Assembly (NCBI GenBank): GCA_903772945.1
Contig: CAICTM010000601.1
Span: forward strand, 1-57,087
Source: Seminavis robusta
Taxonomy: Eukaryota > Bacillariophyta > Bacillariophyceae > Naviculales > Naviculaceae
Reading direction: 5' to 3'
Length of the DNA stretch: 57,087 nt
This document shows, one piece after another, positions 20,812-31,010 of the stretch (positions within the stretch are counted from its first letter, which is position 1; every line of letters starts with the position of its first letter). Under the pieces are notes generated by a model. The model was not told the origin of the DNA. It searched no databases and saw only the letters and a list, made by a program, of their open reading frames with translations. Position numbers and translations under genes: made by a program.

Positions 20812-22104
20812 TGACGTCCGGCCATTATGGCTTCTGCGCAACTTGCTTTTTTACGATTACAGGTGTGCACTTGATGAAGAAGGACGGCTGTCACGGTCAA
20901 GGATGCGGGAAACACGGGCGCTATGCGCGACATTCCTTCTCGCCCGATGCTTCACCTGAAGCAATGAAAGAGCGTTTCTGCGTGTTTTGCAAGGATGACG
21001 ATATGGTACAAACGAAGCGCCGCAAACCTGCATCCGTGCGCTGGAAGATTGAGCTTCACGAGTCCATCCTTTTGAAAGGCTTCTCGAAGAAGAAATGGGA
21101 AGAAATCTGTGCCCTGGCCCGCAAGGTTGGGATACATGAAGATGCTATTCGCGCAGTGCAGGATGCCACTAAGATCCAGCCACATCGTGTGATTATTGAA
21201 ACTTGGCGGGACCAGAACGATGGTCTACTTTGGAAAGCTGTGGTCTACGAAGTTATCCCTGACAGTGTGGATATGGGTGTTGTCGGAGCCAACAGCGATT
21301 ACAACGATGCAGATGTGTACCGAACGAGGAAGTTTCGAGAGTCCCTTCGCGAGTATGCCAAGGCAACGATTCCAACGGGCAAAACGGCTTCTGTGTTGGT
21401 GGAAATATTGCTTGTAAACCGTGTGGACCTTGAATCCAACAAGGATGCCTTCAAGGACTCAGGAATCATGCAAGATTGTGGACCAGCTGTGAGTACAGAA
21501 AGTGCAGAACTGATCTGAGAGTCCTTGTTTTTGCTTGCCAATCATCGCCGAACAGCTCACAAGCTACGCCCTGCCCTGTACGGTACAACGTTGCGCTTGA
21601 ACACAGGGTGTCCGCCGAGCAAGGGACTACTTGATTGTCGTTTCTGGTTTCCAGAGCAAGTCCTATTGCTGCCCCGACCACGCCAAGAACGGATTCTTTT
21701 CGGTTCCATCTCCCGATTGGACAGCTTGGAACGTTCGCCTTCGTACATTTGGAGCCGTCACAACCCAGAAGACTCTGCCGGAGAGGCAACCCCGGCCAAT
21801 CGGCGCTAAGTGCCACGAAGCGAAGAGGAAAGAGCCGATGGGGACCGATGATGACATTGCTTCTATGGCAGAAGGTGGCGTTCCCATTCAGGACCATGAG
21901 GTTTGGGATCCAGAGTTGGAGGAGCACCTCGAGGCTTGTGCAGTCGACCTAGTTGATCCCATGGAGATGACTGAAAGCGACGATGACATCAGCCTCACTT
22001 CCTTTGAGGAAGATTTCGCGTTCTTCGTAGAGGAAGAGATCGAGCAGTTTCTTCATGATAACCCGGAATGCACGCTCCTTTCCGTGTCGCCGGAAATCTT
22101 TTGA
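20812..22104 (+). CDS. Unknown Cys/His-rich protein with acidic C-terminus
   Basis: I support two exons, 20812-21488 and 21607-22104. They are joined across a 118-bp intron with donor GTGAGT and acceptor ACACAG, and the frame stays open. The N-terminal 60 residues carry several Cys and His pairs (FCATC, CHGQGCGKHGRYARH, FCVFC) that could bind zinc. The middle is mixed alpha/beta text (KKWEEICALARKVGIHEDAI). A second CysCys-Pro-Asp-His patch follows the intron, and the last 85 residues are very acidic. Frame-compatible text extends 5' of 20812 to the acceptor at 20766, so the true start may be upstream or lost. No known family recognised. Confidence 0.5.
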
Positions 22105-23055
22105 AAGAGGAGGTGGTCAAGCGAGCAACGAGTAGCAAAAGCGTCCACAGCAACCTTTCGTTGGAGGAAAAGATCACGCGCACCCATGGAGCTGAGGTTG
22201 ACTCAATCGCCGACTCTTCCCAGTGGCACGCACACGAATTACTAAAAAGAGAATAGTACATGAAGCGGCTTGTTTTTGCTCGTCCTCGTCCTTCGAATGG
22301 AGTTCGTTCTTGCTGCTGGAAAAGTACCGGTATCTAGCTAGCTACTCAACAGGGACCGCTACGTCTCGGTGAGGGGCATGATGGATTTGCGGAGTCTCCT
22401 GGCTAGAGAGAGAGAAAAATAAATACGGTAGCTACTAATAAGGGTAGCGGTATGATTGCTTTCGAGTCGATTCTCCTGTGTCTCGTTGTCCGTCGTCTCG
22501 TCGTCTCGTCACTCTCATCGTAATAAATGTGGTTGTGCTGTCACAAATCCCATGAAATAAGGTTGCAGTTATTGGCGGGAAATGGTACAGGTAAAGGGCA
22601 GATTTAACAAAGTAATGTAAGGCATAAATAATTAATGGTCATTCGGAACCCTTCTCGTAAATCCACTTTTGTACTGTATCTTTCATGTTGTCATACTATT
22701 AATTAATACAGTACCTGGAACACTCCGGTGGGGGCTTACAGTATCACCTGGCCTGGACCTGACTAAAACCATGACCGCCTGAAATCCCGCCCGTCCAAAA
22801 GAACCTTTCTCGCTTTCATCCTCATCCTCATTCATCTCCAGCAGCGGTGACACCGTGCTCCTTGTCTGTTCTGTGGCAACCACACAGCAACACCCTGGCG
22901 GCATACCAGTACTTTACTAGAGCAGTCGATTGGCAAACCTGAGCCTTGACTTGGTCCAACGAAACCGGCAAGTACTGGGCTGTGCTCATCATTTGCCTTT
23001 CTTCAGTTTGGTTCTGTGTGTGTGACCGTTCTCATACTACTGGCTTGTCATCACG
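22105..23055. other. Intergenic, no gene recognised
   Basis: Contains a TACCGGTA palindrome at 22325 and AT-rich stretches near 22560-22700. It is presumably the promoter region of the following gene. Confidence 0.6.
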
Positions 23056-26000
23056 ATGCCCAAGTTGACGAGTCTTTTCAAGAAGAGCAAGAAGGCATCA
23101 TCTGGCACCACCCCTGAGGAACATGGGCCAGTAGGCAAGGACGGCAGCAGCAAGCACCAGAGCAGCCATGATACAAGTGGTGACCCCATCTATGCTCAAT
23201 TGGAACGATTGCATCAGCTGTCACCCTGGCTTCGCAAACGGCCCTTGAAAGTGGTGGCCCCGTTGGAACGAGACGAAGTCCACACATCGAGCAGTGGCAA
23301 GGGTCTTCCTCTGGGCACTTTTTGCCATTGCTACACTATTGCGCGGATTTGTTTGAAAGAACGACATCATGGTCAATACGAAGATTCCTTTAGTACTGAC
23401 AATCACAACGTCATTGCGGCCATGTTGGAAGATTCGCAACAAGACCTCAGTGGTGACAACAACAACAGCTCTGACTTGATGGCACAACAACAAGCGGCAC
23501 GACAACAATTGGCCGACTCGACGATACGCAGTGCGCAACAACAACCACAACATCCCTACCAGTATTGTCTGAAACACATTCCCAAAAAATTGTACAAGAA
23601 ACTCAAGAGCGATCACAACAAGAGTCGGTTCAACCAAGCCGTCACCAATTTGCTCGTCGAAGCCAATTACTTGTCCAAATTAAATCACCCCAACATTGTG
23701 CAATTGCACGGACAAGCCGACGATGCCGCACTCGCGGACGACACCAAACACAAACTGCACGATGCCTTTTTTCTCATTACCGAACGCATTCAAGAAACAC
23801 TCGAAGAACGACTCGAACTATGGCGCAAGGATTCTGCCATGCATCAAGTCGATGCCGATTGTCCTCTGTTTATCCAAAAATTGGCATTTTGTAGAGACAT
23901 TGCCAGTGCACTCGAGTATTTGCAAGAACGACAAATCATGGTGCTAGGATTGAATCCGACCTGTATTGGATTCTTGGCGTCGTCGGGACGATTGCAATTG
24001 TGCGATTTGGGAACTTGTCGAGAAGTTTCCGCGTTGCAACACGAAACCAGTCAATCCAACATGACGACAGCCACATCCACAGGCATGACGAGTAGTGAAC
24101 AAGAACATCATCAACAACATGACGACGACAATGATCTACGATTTGACGATGATGAAATTGGAGATGGAGAACGATTTACCACCAGCACGGAAGGATTGAC
24201 CACTTGCAATAATAATTTCATCTTGCCCATTATGGAAACCGGAAGTGTCCCTCGGTACATGGCACCAGAAATTGTCACACAAGGGGCGGCCGGAGCCTCC
24301 TTGGTGGCCGATTCCTACAGTCTCGCCATTATTGCCGTCGAGGTATTGACATTGCAACGGGCGTATATTTCCTACAAGACGGGACAGTTTCTCGTCAAGG
24401 TCTGTATGGAAGGAAAACGACCCAACATGAGCATGTACACCCATATGCCAGCACCGGTGGAAGGAATCCTACGACGGGCGTGGAGACAGTCCGTCGAAAA
24501 ACGATGGACATGTGCGCAAATTCACGAAGGATTTCAAGTCATGATGGACCGATTGGAAGGACGGGACGAGGTTGATAACGAACAAGGCCAAATAGAACAA
24601 GACAGTGGAGAACAGTCACCCAAGAGCCGAAAATCTGCATTGAACTTGCCAGGAGAAAAGACTCGAGTATCCAAGAGCATCAGTGTTTCCGAAGGATCCA
24701 TTTTAGATCAATCTAGCGTCACGGGAACCGTCGATGAATCGAGCAACATGCCAAGTGACCATTTACGATTACTAGAACCACAGCCGAGGCGATCGCGAGG
24801 ATCGAGATCCTACCGAGAAAAGACACGCGCTTCCAAGACTACCAGAACCAGCATTTCCGAAGGATCGATTGCCGAGGAACAAGAACAACAATCAGTTGAT
24901 GGATCCATGAGAAGCACCAGCACGAGCGACTATGGACGACTGGATCCGCAACACAAACCACACCGAAGACCTCCCATGTCGGGCGAGGAACTTGGAATCA
25001 GCAGCAAAGAAGAGCAACTCTCGCCGGGGCGTGCCAGCAAGCTAACCGTGGACGCTATTAGCAAAGAAAAGCAACTACTATCACCGAGGCGTGCCAGTAA
25101 GCAACCTGTGGACGCAACCAGCAGCAAAGAAAAGCAATCATCACCCAGGCGTCCCAGTAAGCAAACACAACAACGACGGCCTACTAGACGAGGATTGGCA
25201 ACGTCCAACAAGGCCTTGTCCATGCGGGACATTTCCTCCACGTCCAAAACGTCATCCAAGAAAAAGGACTTGTGGATGAGTCAGAGCTTTGGCGACGTTC
25301 ATTTGGCAGAGAAGGCTCTCCAAAAACAGTCGTTTGGTAAGCGTAGTGCAGATGACGGTGTGCTCGTGTTTGAACCAGAACAAAAACAATCCGCACCAAA
25401 GACGTCTTCTCGCAAGAGCAGCAAAGTTCTACGCAACATCGATGGCGGTGCTCCAATCGCGTTTGAAACCGATATGGCAAGCATGCGCCCGGACGAGGCC
25501 AAAAGTGACGGTGCCGTCGAGGCAGCCAAGGTGTCTACGCAAGGAGAAGCAGAAGGTAGTACAGTTGTAGAAGAGCATGATGGCAGCCGTCGACAAGAGA
25601 GTGATGGCAGTGAGCAGCAGCGCGACCGAATTGAGCAATCAGAGAGCCAGCAGGAACAAACGGAAGCATCAAAGGACGGAGAAGACGGGTTGCAAGGCGA
25701 AAAGGGCGTCAATCGTGAGACGATCGCTAGTGAAAGCAACCATGCTCTCTCTGCATCGTCCAAGCGAAGCGAAAAGAGCAGCAATCGCGAGAATATCACT
25801 AGTAGCAGCCACCATACTCTCTCGGCATCCTCTGCGCACTCGACAAACAATGCGACATCGGCAGCCGACGCCATTGTCATGGAAGATGGGACGACTATAG
25901 CCGTCAAGAAACCAAGCAAACGGAGCAGCAAAAGTAAGAGCAGCGGCAAGAAGAAGGAAAAGCGAGACATCGGCAGCAAAAGGGAAGGCTCGACAAAACC

Positions 26001-26685
26001 GCCATCACTGAGACGCATGCACTCCGCCGTCGGCAAGAAAGAGAACGAAGATGCTGTACCAGGACCGACACCATTGAGAAGAGCTAAATCTGGTTCATCC
26101 TTATGGGACGCATCGAAGAGCCGAAAGCCTCGCCGGAAAATGTCTGATGCGGAGGATTATTCTATTCAGCCTGACAAGTCAGGTGCTCCCGAGCCGATAG
26201 CATTGAGGAGAGCTCAATCCGGTTCCTCCGTGACAGGGGAGTCAAAGATTCGAAAGCACCGCCGCAAGGTTTCTGATTTGGATGGTGATTCTACGCAGCA
26301 ATCCGAAAGCAAGTCAGGAGCACCCGAGGAGCCAGCATTGAGAAGAGCCCAATCCGGTTCTTCGGCAGATGAGCCAAAAACACGAAAATCAAATGCGTCC
26401 GAGGAGGGTAAGAAGAGACGACCTCTGGCCCGGAAAAAATCCGCAGACAAGTCCACCCACAACGTTTCTTCTGGCGCAGATGATTCCAATCCGTCAGCCA
26501 CGAAAAAGTTACCTAGGAGAAAGAACAGTCACAACAATAGTGCGAAGAAGAAAGTAACAAGGACGAAGTCTGGCTCGGAGCGGCTAATGTCTGCGAATGC
26601 GCAGTCACCACCAGAAGGCGAAGCCGAGAATAAGGCAAACCGCAGGCGCACTAGTGTTAACAGCGAGGAATTCATGGCGGAATGA
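23056..26685 (+). CDS. Pseudokinase with long Ser/Lys/Arg-rich repetitive tail
   Basis: Single exon, 1209 aa, with ATG in context ACGATGC. Residues about 80-495 form a degenerate protein-kinase fold: the VAIK-like lysine in YCLKHIPKK (about 169-177), a helix-C and hinge region with LNHPNIVQLHG, then VLGLNPTCIGF where HRDLKPxN should stand, CDLGTC in place of DFG, and RYMAPEIV. The catalytic HRD aspartate is absent, so phosphotransfer is unlikely and a scaffold role fits better. There are two inserts, one of Gln/Asn between beta strands and one of Gln/His/Asp before the APE motif. The tail (500-1209) is disordered, rich in Ser, Lys and Arg, with three RRAxSGSS repeats near 1007, 1050 and 1095 and three SPRRASK-type repeats near 655-702. 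These resemble basophilic-kinase phosphorylation sites. Confidence 0.85.
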   Translation: MPKLTSLFKKSKKASSGTTPEEHGPVGKDGSSKHQSSHDTSGDPIYAQLERLHQLSPWLRKRPLKVVAPLERDEVHTSSSGKGLPLGTFCHCYTIARICLKERHHGQYEDSFSTDNHNVIAAMLEDSQQDLSGDNNNSSDLMAQQQAARQQLADSTIRSAQQQPQHPYQYCLKHIPKKLYKKLKSDHNKSRFNQAVTNLLVEANYLSKLNHPNIVQLHGQADDAALADDTKHKLHDAFFLITERIQETLEERLELWRKDSAMHQVDADCPLFIQKLAFCRDIASALEYLQERQIMVLGLNPTCIGFLASSGRLQLCDLGTCREVSALQHETSQSNMTTATSTGMTSSEQEHHQQHDDDNDLRFDDDEIGDGERFTTSTEGLTTCNNNFILPIMETGSVPRYMAPEIVTQGAAGASLVADSYSLAIIAVEVLTLQRAYISYKTGQFLVKVCMEGKRPNMSMYTHMPAPVEGILRRAWRQSVEKRWTCAQIHEGFQVMMDRLEGRDEVDNEQGQIEQDSGEQSPKSRKSALNLPGEKTRVSKSISVSEGSILDQSSVTGTVDESSNMPSDHLRLLEPQPRRSRGSRSYREKTRASKTTRTSISEGSIAEEQEQQSVDGSMRSTSTSDYGRLDPQHKPHRRPPMSGEELGISSKEEQLSPGRASKLTVDAISKEKQLLSPRRASKQPVDATSSKEKQSSPRRPSKQTQQRRPTRRGLATSNKALSMRDISSTSKTSSKKKDLWMSQSFGDVHLAEKALQKQSFGKRSADDGVLVFEPEQKQSAPKTSSRKSSKVLRNIDGGAPIAFETDMASMRPDEAKSDGAVEAAKVSTQGEAEGSTVVEEHDGSRRQESDGSEQQRDRIEQSESQQEQTEASKDGEDGLQGEKGVNRETIASESNHALSASSKRSEKSSNRENITSSSHHTLSASSAHSTNNATSAADAIVMEDGTTIAVKKPSKRSSKSKSSGKKKEKRDIGSKREGSTKPPSLRRMHSAVGKKENEDAVPGPTPLRRAKSGSSLWDASKSRKPRRKMSDAEDYSIQPDKSGAPEPIALRRAQSGSSVTGESKIRKHRRKVSDLDGDSTQQSESKSGAPEEPALRRAQSGSSADEPKTRKSNASEEGKKRRPLARKKSADKSTHNVSSGADDSNPSATKKLPRRKNSHNNSAKKKVTRTKSGSERLMSANAQSPPEGEAENKANRRRTSVNSEEFMAE

Positions 26686-27065
26686 GTGGTGCGAGCGTTA
26701 GAGAGAGAGAGACAACCTTTCATCCTTGACCAGTATTGCACTGTTTAGCTAGCTGGCAGAAAACGAATAGAAAGCTGTGTTGCTTGTCGATCTTTTTTAA
26801 AAAACTAACCGACGGATCTACTAGCAGTTTCGACTCCCATCCAACCAACTTTCTTCTCGTGGGCCTTCAAGGTGCGCTTCTTTGCTCATATCATTGTTTC
26901 GACAGTTCGGGTAGCAAAAAAGTGTCCAAGTTCCCCTCCGTCGCAGAAATCGATATCGTGAAGCAGTGGAAAGGAACATTCGGTGTTTTGGAATGATGTC
27001 AGTCCCACGGTTGCAGCCTCTCAGTAGCAACGCCTCTAGCCTTGTAAAATGTTACAGCACTCACG
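26686..27065. other. Spacer between convergent genes
   Basis: Short GA repeat at about 26699-26714; nothing else recognised. Confidence 0.6.
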
Positions 27066-28043
27066 TTACAAACTGTCTGAAACATCTCCCTTTGACCCTG
27101 ACAAGAGATCAAAACACTGACAGCCCTTTGAATCAATGCATTTGATGACTGGCGGTCTTGGTGAATTGATAATGTATCGTTTCTCGAGCTGTTGAAAGCA
27201 CCGTTGGATCAATTCTGCAGCTTGTTGTCTCGACAGGTTTTTGTTGTATCCTTGGTCTAGGACAGCCAGTACAAAGTTGGATCCCAAACCATGAGAGCCA
27301 TACCAAATCTTTTGCAAGGATCCATACTCGTCGAGCCAGTATAGGTGTGGTTCTTCTTTTCGTGCCGGGGCGGTTGCCGTGGTTTCTTCTGGGGCTTCAT
27401 TTTCTGCTTCTAGCGAAAAGGATGACGTCGACCGTTGTAGCTGCTGCTGAACTTGTCCTGCTACATGATCAGGCTTGCCTGCCAATGCCTTCTTTCGTGC
27501 CGTGGTGACTCCAAACAAAGATCGGCCAGGAGGAGATCTCTTGGGAGAGTGCATTCCTGCCAACAACAAACCCACTCGATAGGGTGATGCTGTTCGCAAA
27601 TTCTGGGCAATACAAGTGCGTGCTAATTTCGCAATCGCAGTGACCGAAAGCCCACTGGTTCTTGCCGGGATGGGGGTTGACTGTTGCAGGTCCTCAAAGT
27701 CCACGTGGGCCATCGCTGCGAAATCTTCCATTTCCACTTGTTCTCGAATTTGAGCCATCAATGTTTCTACGTCAGGCAAATCACCCGTCGCTGCAATGAC
27801 CACAGTTTCCTCCTCACTTTCTCGCATCACGTGAACCTTGTTGATCACAGCCGATGTGACCAGGATATTGCTCGTGACGGTGTCCAAATAACCCATCATC
27901 ACAAAGTCGCGTCCGGCAATGCCAATCACGGTGTCGGTGTTTTGCGCTGTGGCATCAGAAAACAGTGCTGCTACTGATAGCAGGAACACCACCAGTGGAC
28001 AGGTACATTGGCGCCTTGTCTTGGACATCATCTTCATCTGCAT
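27066..28043 (-). CDS. PSMB2-like proteasome beta subunit with N-terminal signal peptide
   Basis: Single exon, 325 aa. After a hydrophobic segment (CPLVVFLLSVAALFSDATA, about 15-33) the protein starts at once with the Ntn-hydrolase beta-subunit fold (TVIGIAGRDFVMM). It ends with text very close to beta-4/PSMB2: SPYRVGLLLAGM, LYWLDEYGSLQKIWYGSHG, AVLDQGYNKNLSRQQA, and ELIQRCFQQLEKRYIINSP. An extra insert of about 60 Ser/Thr/Ala/Glu-rich residues sits between the two central strands. PSMB2 subunits are normally cytosolic or nuclear, non-catalytic and about 200 aa. The signal peptide is therefore unusual and suggests a paralogue in the secretory system or a plastid-surrounding compartment. It lacks the catalytic Thr1 arrangement. 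Family firm, location inferred. Confidence 0.85.
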   Translation of the reverse strand: MQMKMMSKTRRQCTCPLVVFLLSVAALFSDATAQNTDTVIGIAGRDFVMMGYLDTVTSNILVTSAVINKVHVMRESEEETVVIAATGDLPDVETLMAQIREQVEMEDFAAMAHVDFEDLQQSTPIPARTSGLSVTAIAKLARTCIAQNLRTASPYRVGLLLAGMHSPKRSPPGRSLFGVTTARKKALAGKPDHVAGQVQQQLQRSTSSFSLEAENEAPEETTATAPARKEEPHLYWLDEYGSLQKIWYGSHGLGSNFVLAVLDQGYNKNLSRQQAAELIQRCFQQLEKRYIINSPRPPVIKCIDSKGCQCFDLLSGSKGDVSDSL

Positions 28044-28085
28044 CGGAAGATCTCGTTTTTGTGGTGTTGTGCAGCGGAGGAAAGA

Positions 28086-28190
28086 TTCGATAGAATCGAA
28101 TCGAATCGTTCGATTCTATTCTATTCGATTCTATTCGAATCTATTTGTTTGATTCGATTCGATTCGTTCGATTCGATTGCATTCGTTGAC
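28086..28190. repeat. (GATTC)n-type microsatellite in a divergent promoter
   Basis: Repeats of GATTC/GAATC with variants (TTCTATTC) fill about 100 bp between two divergently transcribed genes (minus gene starting 28043, plus gene starting 28531). Many copies form small palindromes because GAATC and GATTC alternate. Confidence 0.9.
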
Positions 28191-28530
28191 TGAGGCTCTG
28201 CAGAATTGTTACGTACGTTACCGCACCGTATCCATGACTGAACGAAGCGAGACCGATCTTGGGGTGAGAGGCAGTCGAATTTCAATTCGAATGATGCACG
28301 TCGTCGATTTTTTATGAACCACAGCCGACGTTCGACGTTCGACGCCATGCCGAGGAGATGCCTTCGTTGCTCTCTGCCTTTCGCATTTCGCAGTCTCCAG
28401 CACAATACCGGTATGACATACCGTAGCATGAGAAGGAACCTCCTTTATAATATTGCGTTGCCAAGGAGAAATATGAGTCAATCGAGAGCACAGCTGCATG
28501 CATTATAGCTTTGGGTTTCTATTTTCCAAT

Positions 28531-30123
28531 ATGAGCACTCCAAACCAAACGGATGATGTAGAGTACCAGTACAAATTGATCAACAGGTGGATACAAATGG
28601 ATATTCGACGTATCGATGCTAAAAAAAGAGTCAATGGTGACCTCAAAATGGCGCGAGACAAGCTGGGACTCGTCCAATTGTCGGTATCCAGTAGTGCACC
28701 CATGACAAGTTCTGCTAATCTTCGAATTCTAAGGGTTGTGCGTGACTGTGCTGCCAAAGCATGGAAGGCTGTTCGAGATCCAAAAGATAAAATCACGTCC
28801 TTATCGATTCTTGTCATTACCAACTATCATTTGGCGGCGGCAGTGGAATCCACTAATCACTGCAATTGGAAGGCTGGAAAACAAGAAACATTCTCGTTGT
28901 TGTCCAAACATTTGAGTGACCTCCCCGAGCTACACAAAGCTGCGAAAGAGGAAATGGAACCTTCCTTTTTTAACAAATTCAAAGACAAGGAGAAGCAATG
29001 GAGGCTGTTAGAGCTCTACGCTCGACTCATGAGCCACGTCAATGCTCTGCGCCCTCAGTCCATGTCAGATGATCTCCCCAAATTCTACAATGTGGAGAGT
29101 GCTGTACTGAAATCGTGTCCACAGTTTCGGCAAAAGTCCTTGGACTTGCGTTTTGCTCACTTCGAACAACCGCTACTTCGTGGAAACTTGACAGGACATG
29201 ATAACAAGATACAATGTTGCACAGTATATCAAAATGGAAAGAGAGCCCTCACTGGGAGTTATGACAACACACTCAAGGTGTGGAATTTATCCACAGGGAA
29301 ATTGCTCAGGACATTGGCGGGACACACCGAATGGGTTTCGTGCTGTGCTGTCTTGGGGGGCGACAGCAGCAAAAGAGCCCTCAGTGGAAGCCATGACAGG
29401 TCCTTGAGGGTTTGGGATCTTGTCACGGGAAAACAACTCAAGAAATTCCAAGGGCACAATACAGGGGTGCTTTGTTGTGCTTCCTTTCTTAACGGGAAAA
29501 GAGCCATTAGTGGGGGTAGTGACAACCACTTGAGATTGTGGAATATTGCCACTGGAAAGCAACTCATGGTTTTGGAAGGGCACACGGGATGGATAAGGTG
29601 TTGTGCCGTCACTGAGGACAGCAAAAGAGCTCTCAGTGGAGCTGACGACAAAACATTGAGGCTTTGGGATCTCGCATCTGGAGCACAGCTCAGGAAACTG
29701 GAAGGACACAATGGTCCTTCTTGGTGCTGTGCATTTTTTGAGGATGGCACACGAGCCATCAGTGGACACGATTTCAAGGCGATGATGTGGGATCTCGAAA
29801 CCGGGTTAGAACAAATGACATTGACAGGACAACGAAACGTAGAGTGCTGCGCCTTGTTTCCAGATGGCAAACGGGCATTGACAGGCAGTTTGGACAAAAC
29901 TCTCATCGTGTGGGATCTCACGGAAGGAGCGGATATCCTGACGATCGACCAACACACGGAAGCTGTTCGGTGTTGCGCCATCTTTCATGACGGCAACAGA
30001 TTCATCAGTGGCAGCGATGACAAGACATTGAAGATGTGGGATATGCCCGACCGGGTGCTCCCCAACTTTTGGCTTGATCGAATGACTTCATCATTTGGAT
30101 CTGTGGGGACAAACTGGGACTAA
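28531..30123 (+). CDS. Seven-WD40-repeat protein with helical N-terminal domain
   Basis: Single exon. I prefer the ATG at 28531 (MSTPNQTDD); another in frame at 28498 adds 11 residues. The first 220 residues are helical and unrecognised. Then come seven WD40 repeats of about 41 residues, each with a GH start (LTGHDNK, LAGHTEW, FQGHNTG, LEGHTGW, LEGHNGP, LTGQRN, IDQHTEA), a CCA core strand, and a D-x-T-L-x-x-W-D end. They would close a single seven-bladed propeller. The repeats are unusually alike, with CCAxF in each blade, which suggests recent internal duplication. The ligand is unknown. The upstream region is shared with the divergent PSMB2-like gene. Confidence 0.92.
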   Translation: MSTPNQTDDVEYQYKLINRWIQMDIRRIDAKKRVNGDLKMARDKLGLVQLSVSSSAPMTSSANLRILRVVRDCAAKAWKAVRDPKDKITSLSILVITNYHLAAAVESTNHCNWKAGKQETFSLLSKHLSDLPELHKAAKEEMEPSFFNKFKDKEKQWRLLELYARLMSHVNALRPQSMSDDLPKFYNVESAVLKSCPQFRQKSLDLRFAHFEQPLLRGNLTGHDNKIQCCTVYQNGKRALTGSYDNTLKVWNLSTGKLLRTLAGHTEWVSCCAVLGGDSSKRALSGSHDRSLRVWDLVTGKQLKKFQGHNTGVLCCASFLNGKRAISGGSDNHLRLWNIATGKQLMVLEGHTGWIRCCAVTEDSKRALSGADDKTLRLWDLASGAQLRKLEGHNGPSWCCAFFEDGTRAISGHDFKAMMWDLETGLEQMTLTGQRNVECCALFPDGKRALTGSLDKTLIVWDLTEGADILTIDQHTEAVRCCAIFHDGNRFISGSDDKTLKMWDMPDRVLPNFWLDRMTSSFGSVGTNWD

Positions 30124-30395
30124 CTAGAAAGGAGCGTACGTAATGGAATCTTAATTATTAGTTCCATCCTCATCTATTTGATAGGACGGAAACGAGCTGT
30201 AAACTAGGATATTTCCTTCGTGTCCTTATCAACACATAGACTTTTTACGTCTGCTACGTACTCCACTATACATGTAGCTTGTTGGCTTCTCTTTTGATTT
30301 TTTCTCCATGCTTTCTTTGCTGGGGAGCAACCCAGGTGTGACGCCATTGTGCCCACCACATTTATTTATTCTGCATCCACACACACGAAAGCCTT

Positions 30396-30788
30396 TTAAT
30401 CTGCTCCTGTACTGGTTGCCTTGGAAAAATACGCATTGCTGCCCGAAAAGAGACTCGGTGCTTTACTGCCATCGCCCTTTTTCGGTGTCGTATTCAGTTT
30501 TCCGGGTTTGGGTTTTTCCACTTGCGGCGACGCCCCAAAGAGTGTCGGCGCATTCTTGTTGTGGACTCCCGGTAGATTGGCAATCTTGGGCTTGGCTTTG
30601 GTGCGAGGACTCTCGGGAAGCGGCACCAATTCTTTTTGCGGACCCAATCCTTCCCATTGCTTGCCCACGCGGTTCGCCATTCCCTTGACATCTTTCTTGG
30701 CACGGAAATTCCTTCCTGAGTCCGGGGGAGTACCAAACAGCGAGGGAACCTCTGGATTCGGTAGGAGTTTGTCTTTGTCTTGAGGCAT
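30396..30788 (-). CDS. Small disordered protein with three LFG-type motifs
   Basis: 130 aa, Pro/Lys/Ser-rich, with no predicted fold. Three evenly used motifs, PSLFGTPPDSG near the start, PTLFGASPQ in the middle and PSLFSGSN near the end, recall FG-type or docking motifs. The ATG (context AAAATGCC) at 30788 lies 222 bp from the start of the divergent membrane-protein gene at 31011. The regular motif spacing and base composition support a real gene, but no family is recognised. Confidence 0.6.
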   Translation of the reverse strand: MPQDKDKLLPNPEVPSLFGTPPDSGRNFRAKKDVKGMANRVGKQWEGLGPQKELVPLPESPRTKAKPKIANLPGVHNKNAPTLFGASPQVEKPKPGKLNTTPKKGDGSKAPSLFSGSNAYFSKATSTGAD

Positions 30789-31010
30789 TTTCTTCTATTC
30801 TAAATAAGAAGCAACGGCGGAGGCACAATGGAAGATGTTCGAAAGCTCATGGTCGCTTTTGACGATGAGCCATTTGCGCGAGTCGCGTCACGATTCCGAC
30901 GTCATCCTTACAGAACCCGTGTCAAAGACCAAAGTGATTTTCCACAAAATCCCTTTGCGAAGCATCGTTTTCCTATCAGATTCTGTTCTGTTTGATAGAC
31001 AAAGGCAATC
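30789..31010. promoter_or_regulatory. Probable bidirectional promoter (222 bp)
   Basis: Spacer between divergent start codons. It contains GACGTCAT at 30898-30905, a CRE-like palindrome of the TGACGT/ACGTCA type known from diatom CO2/cAMP-responsive promoters. A single site is weak evidence. Confidence 0.35.
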
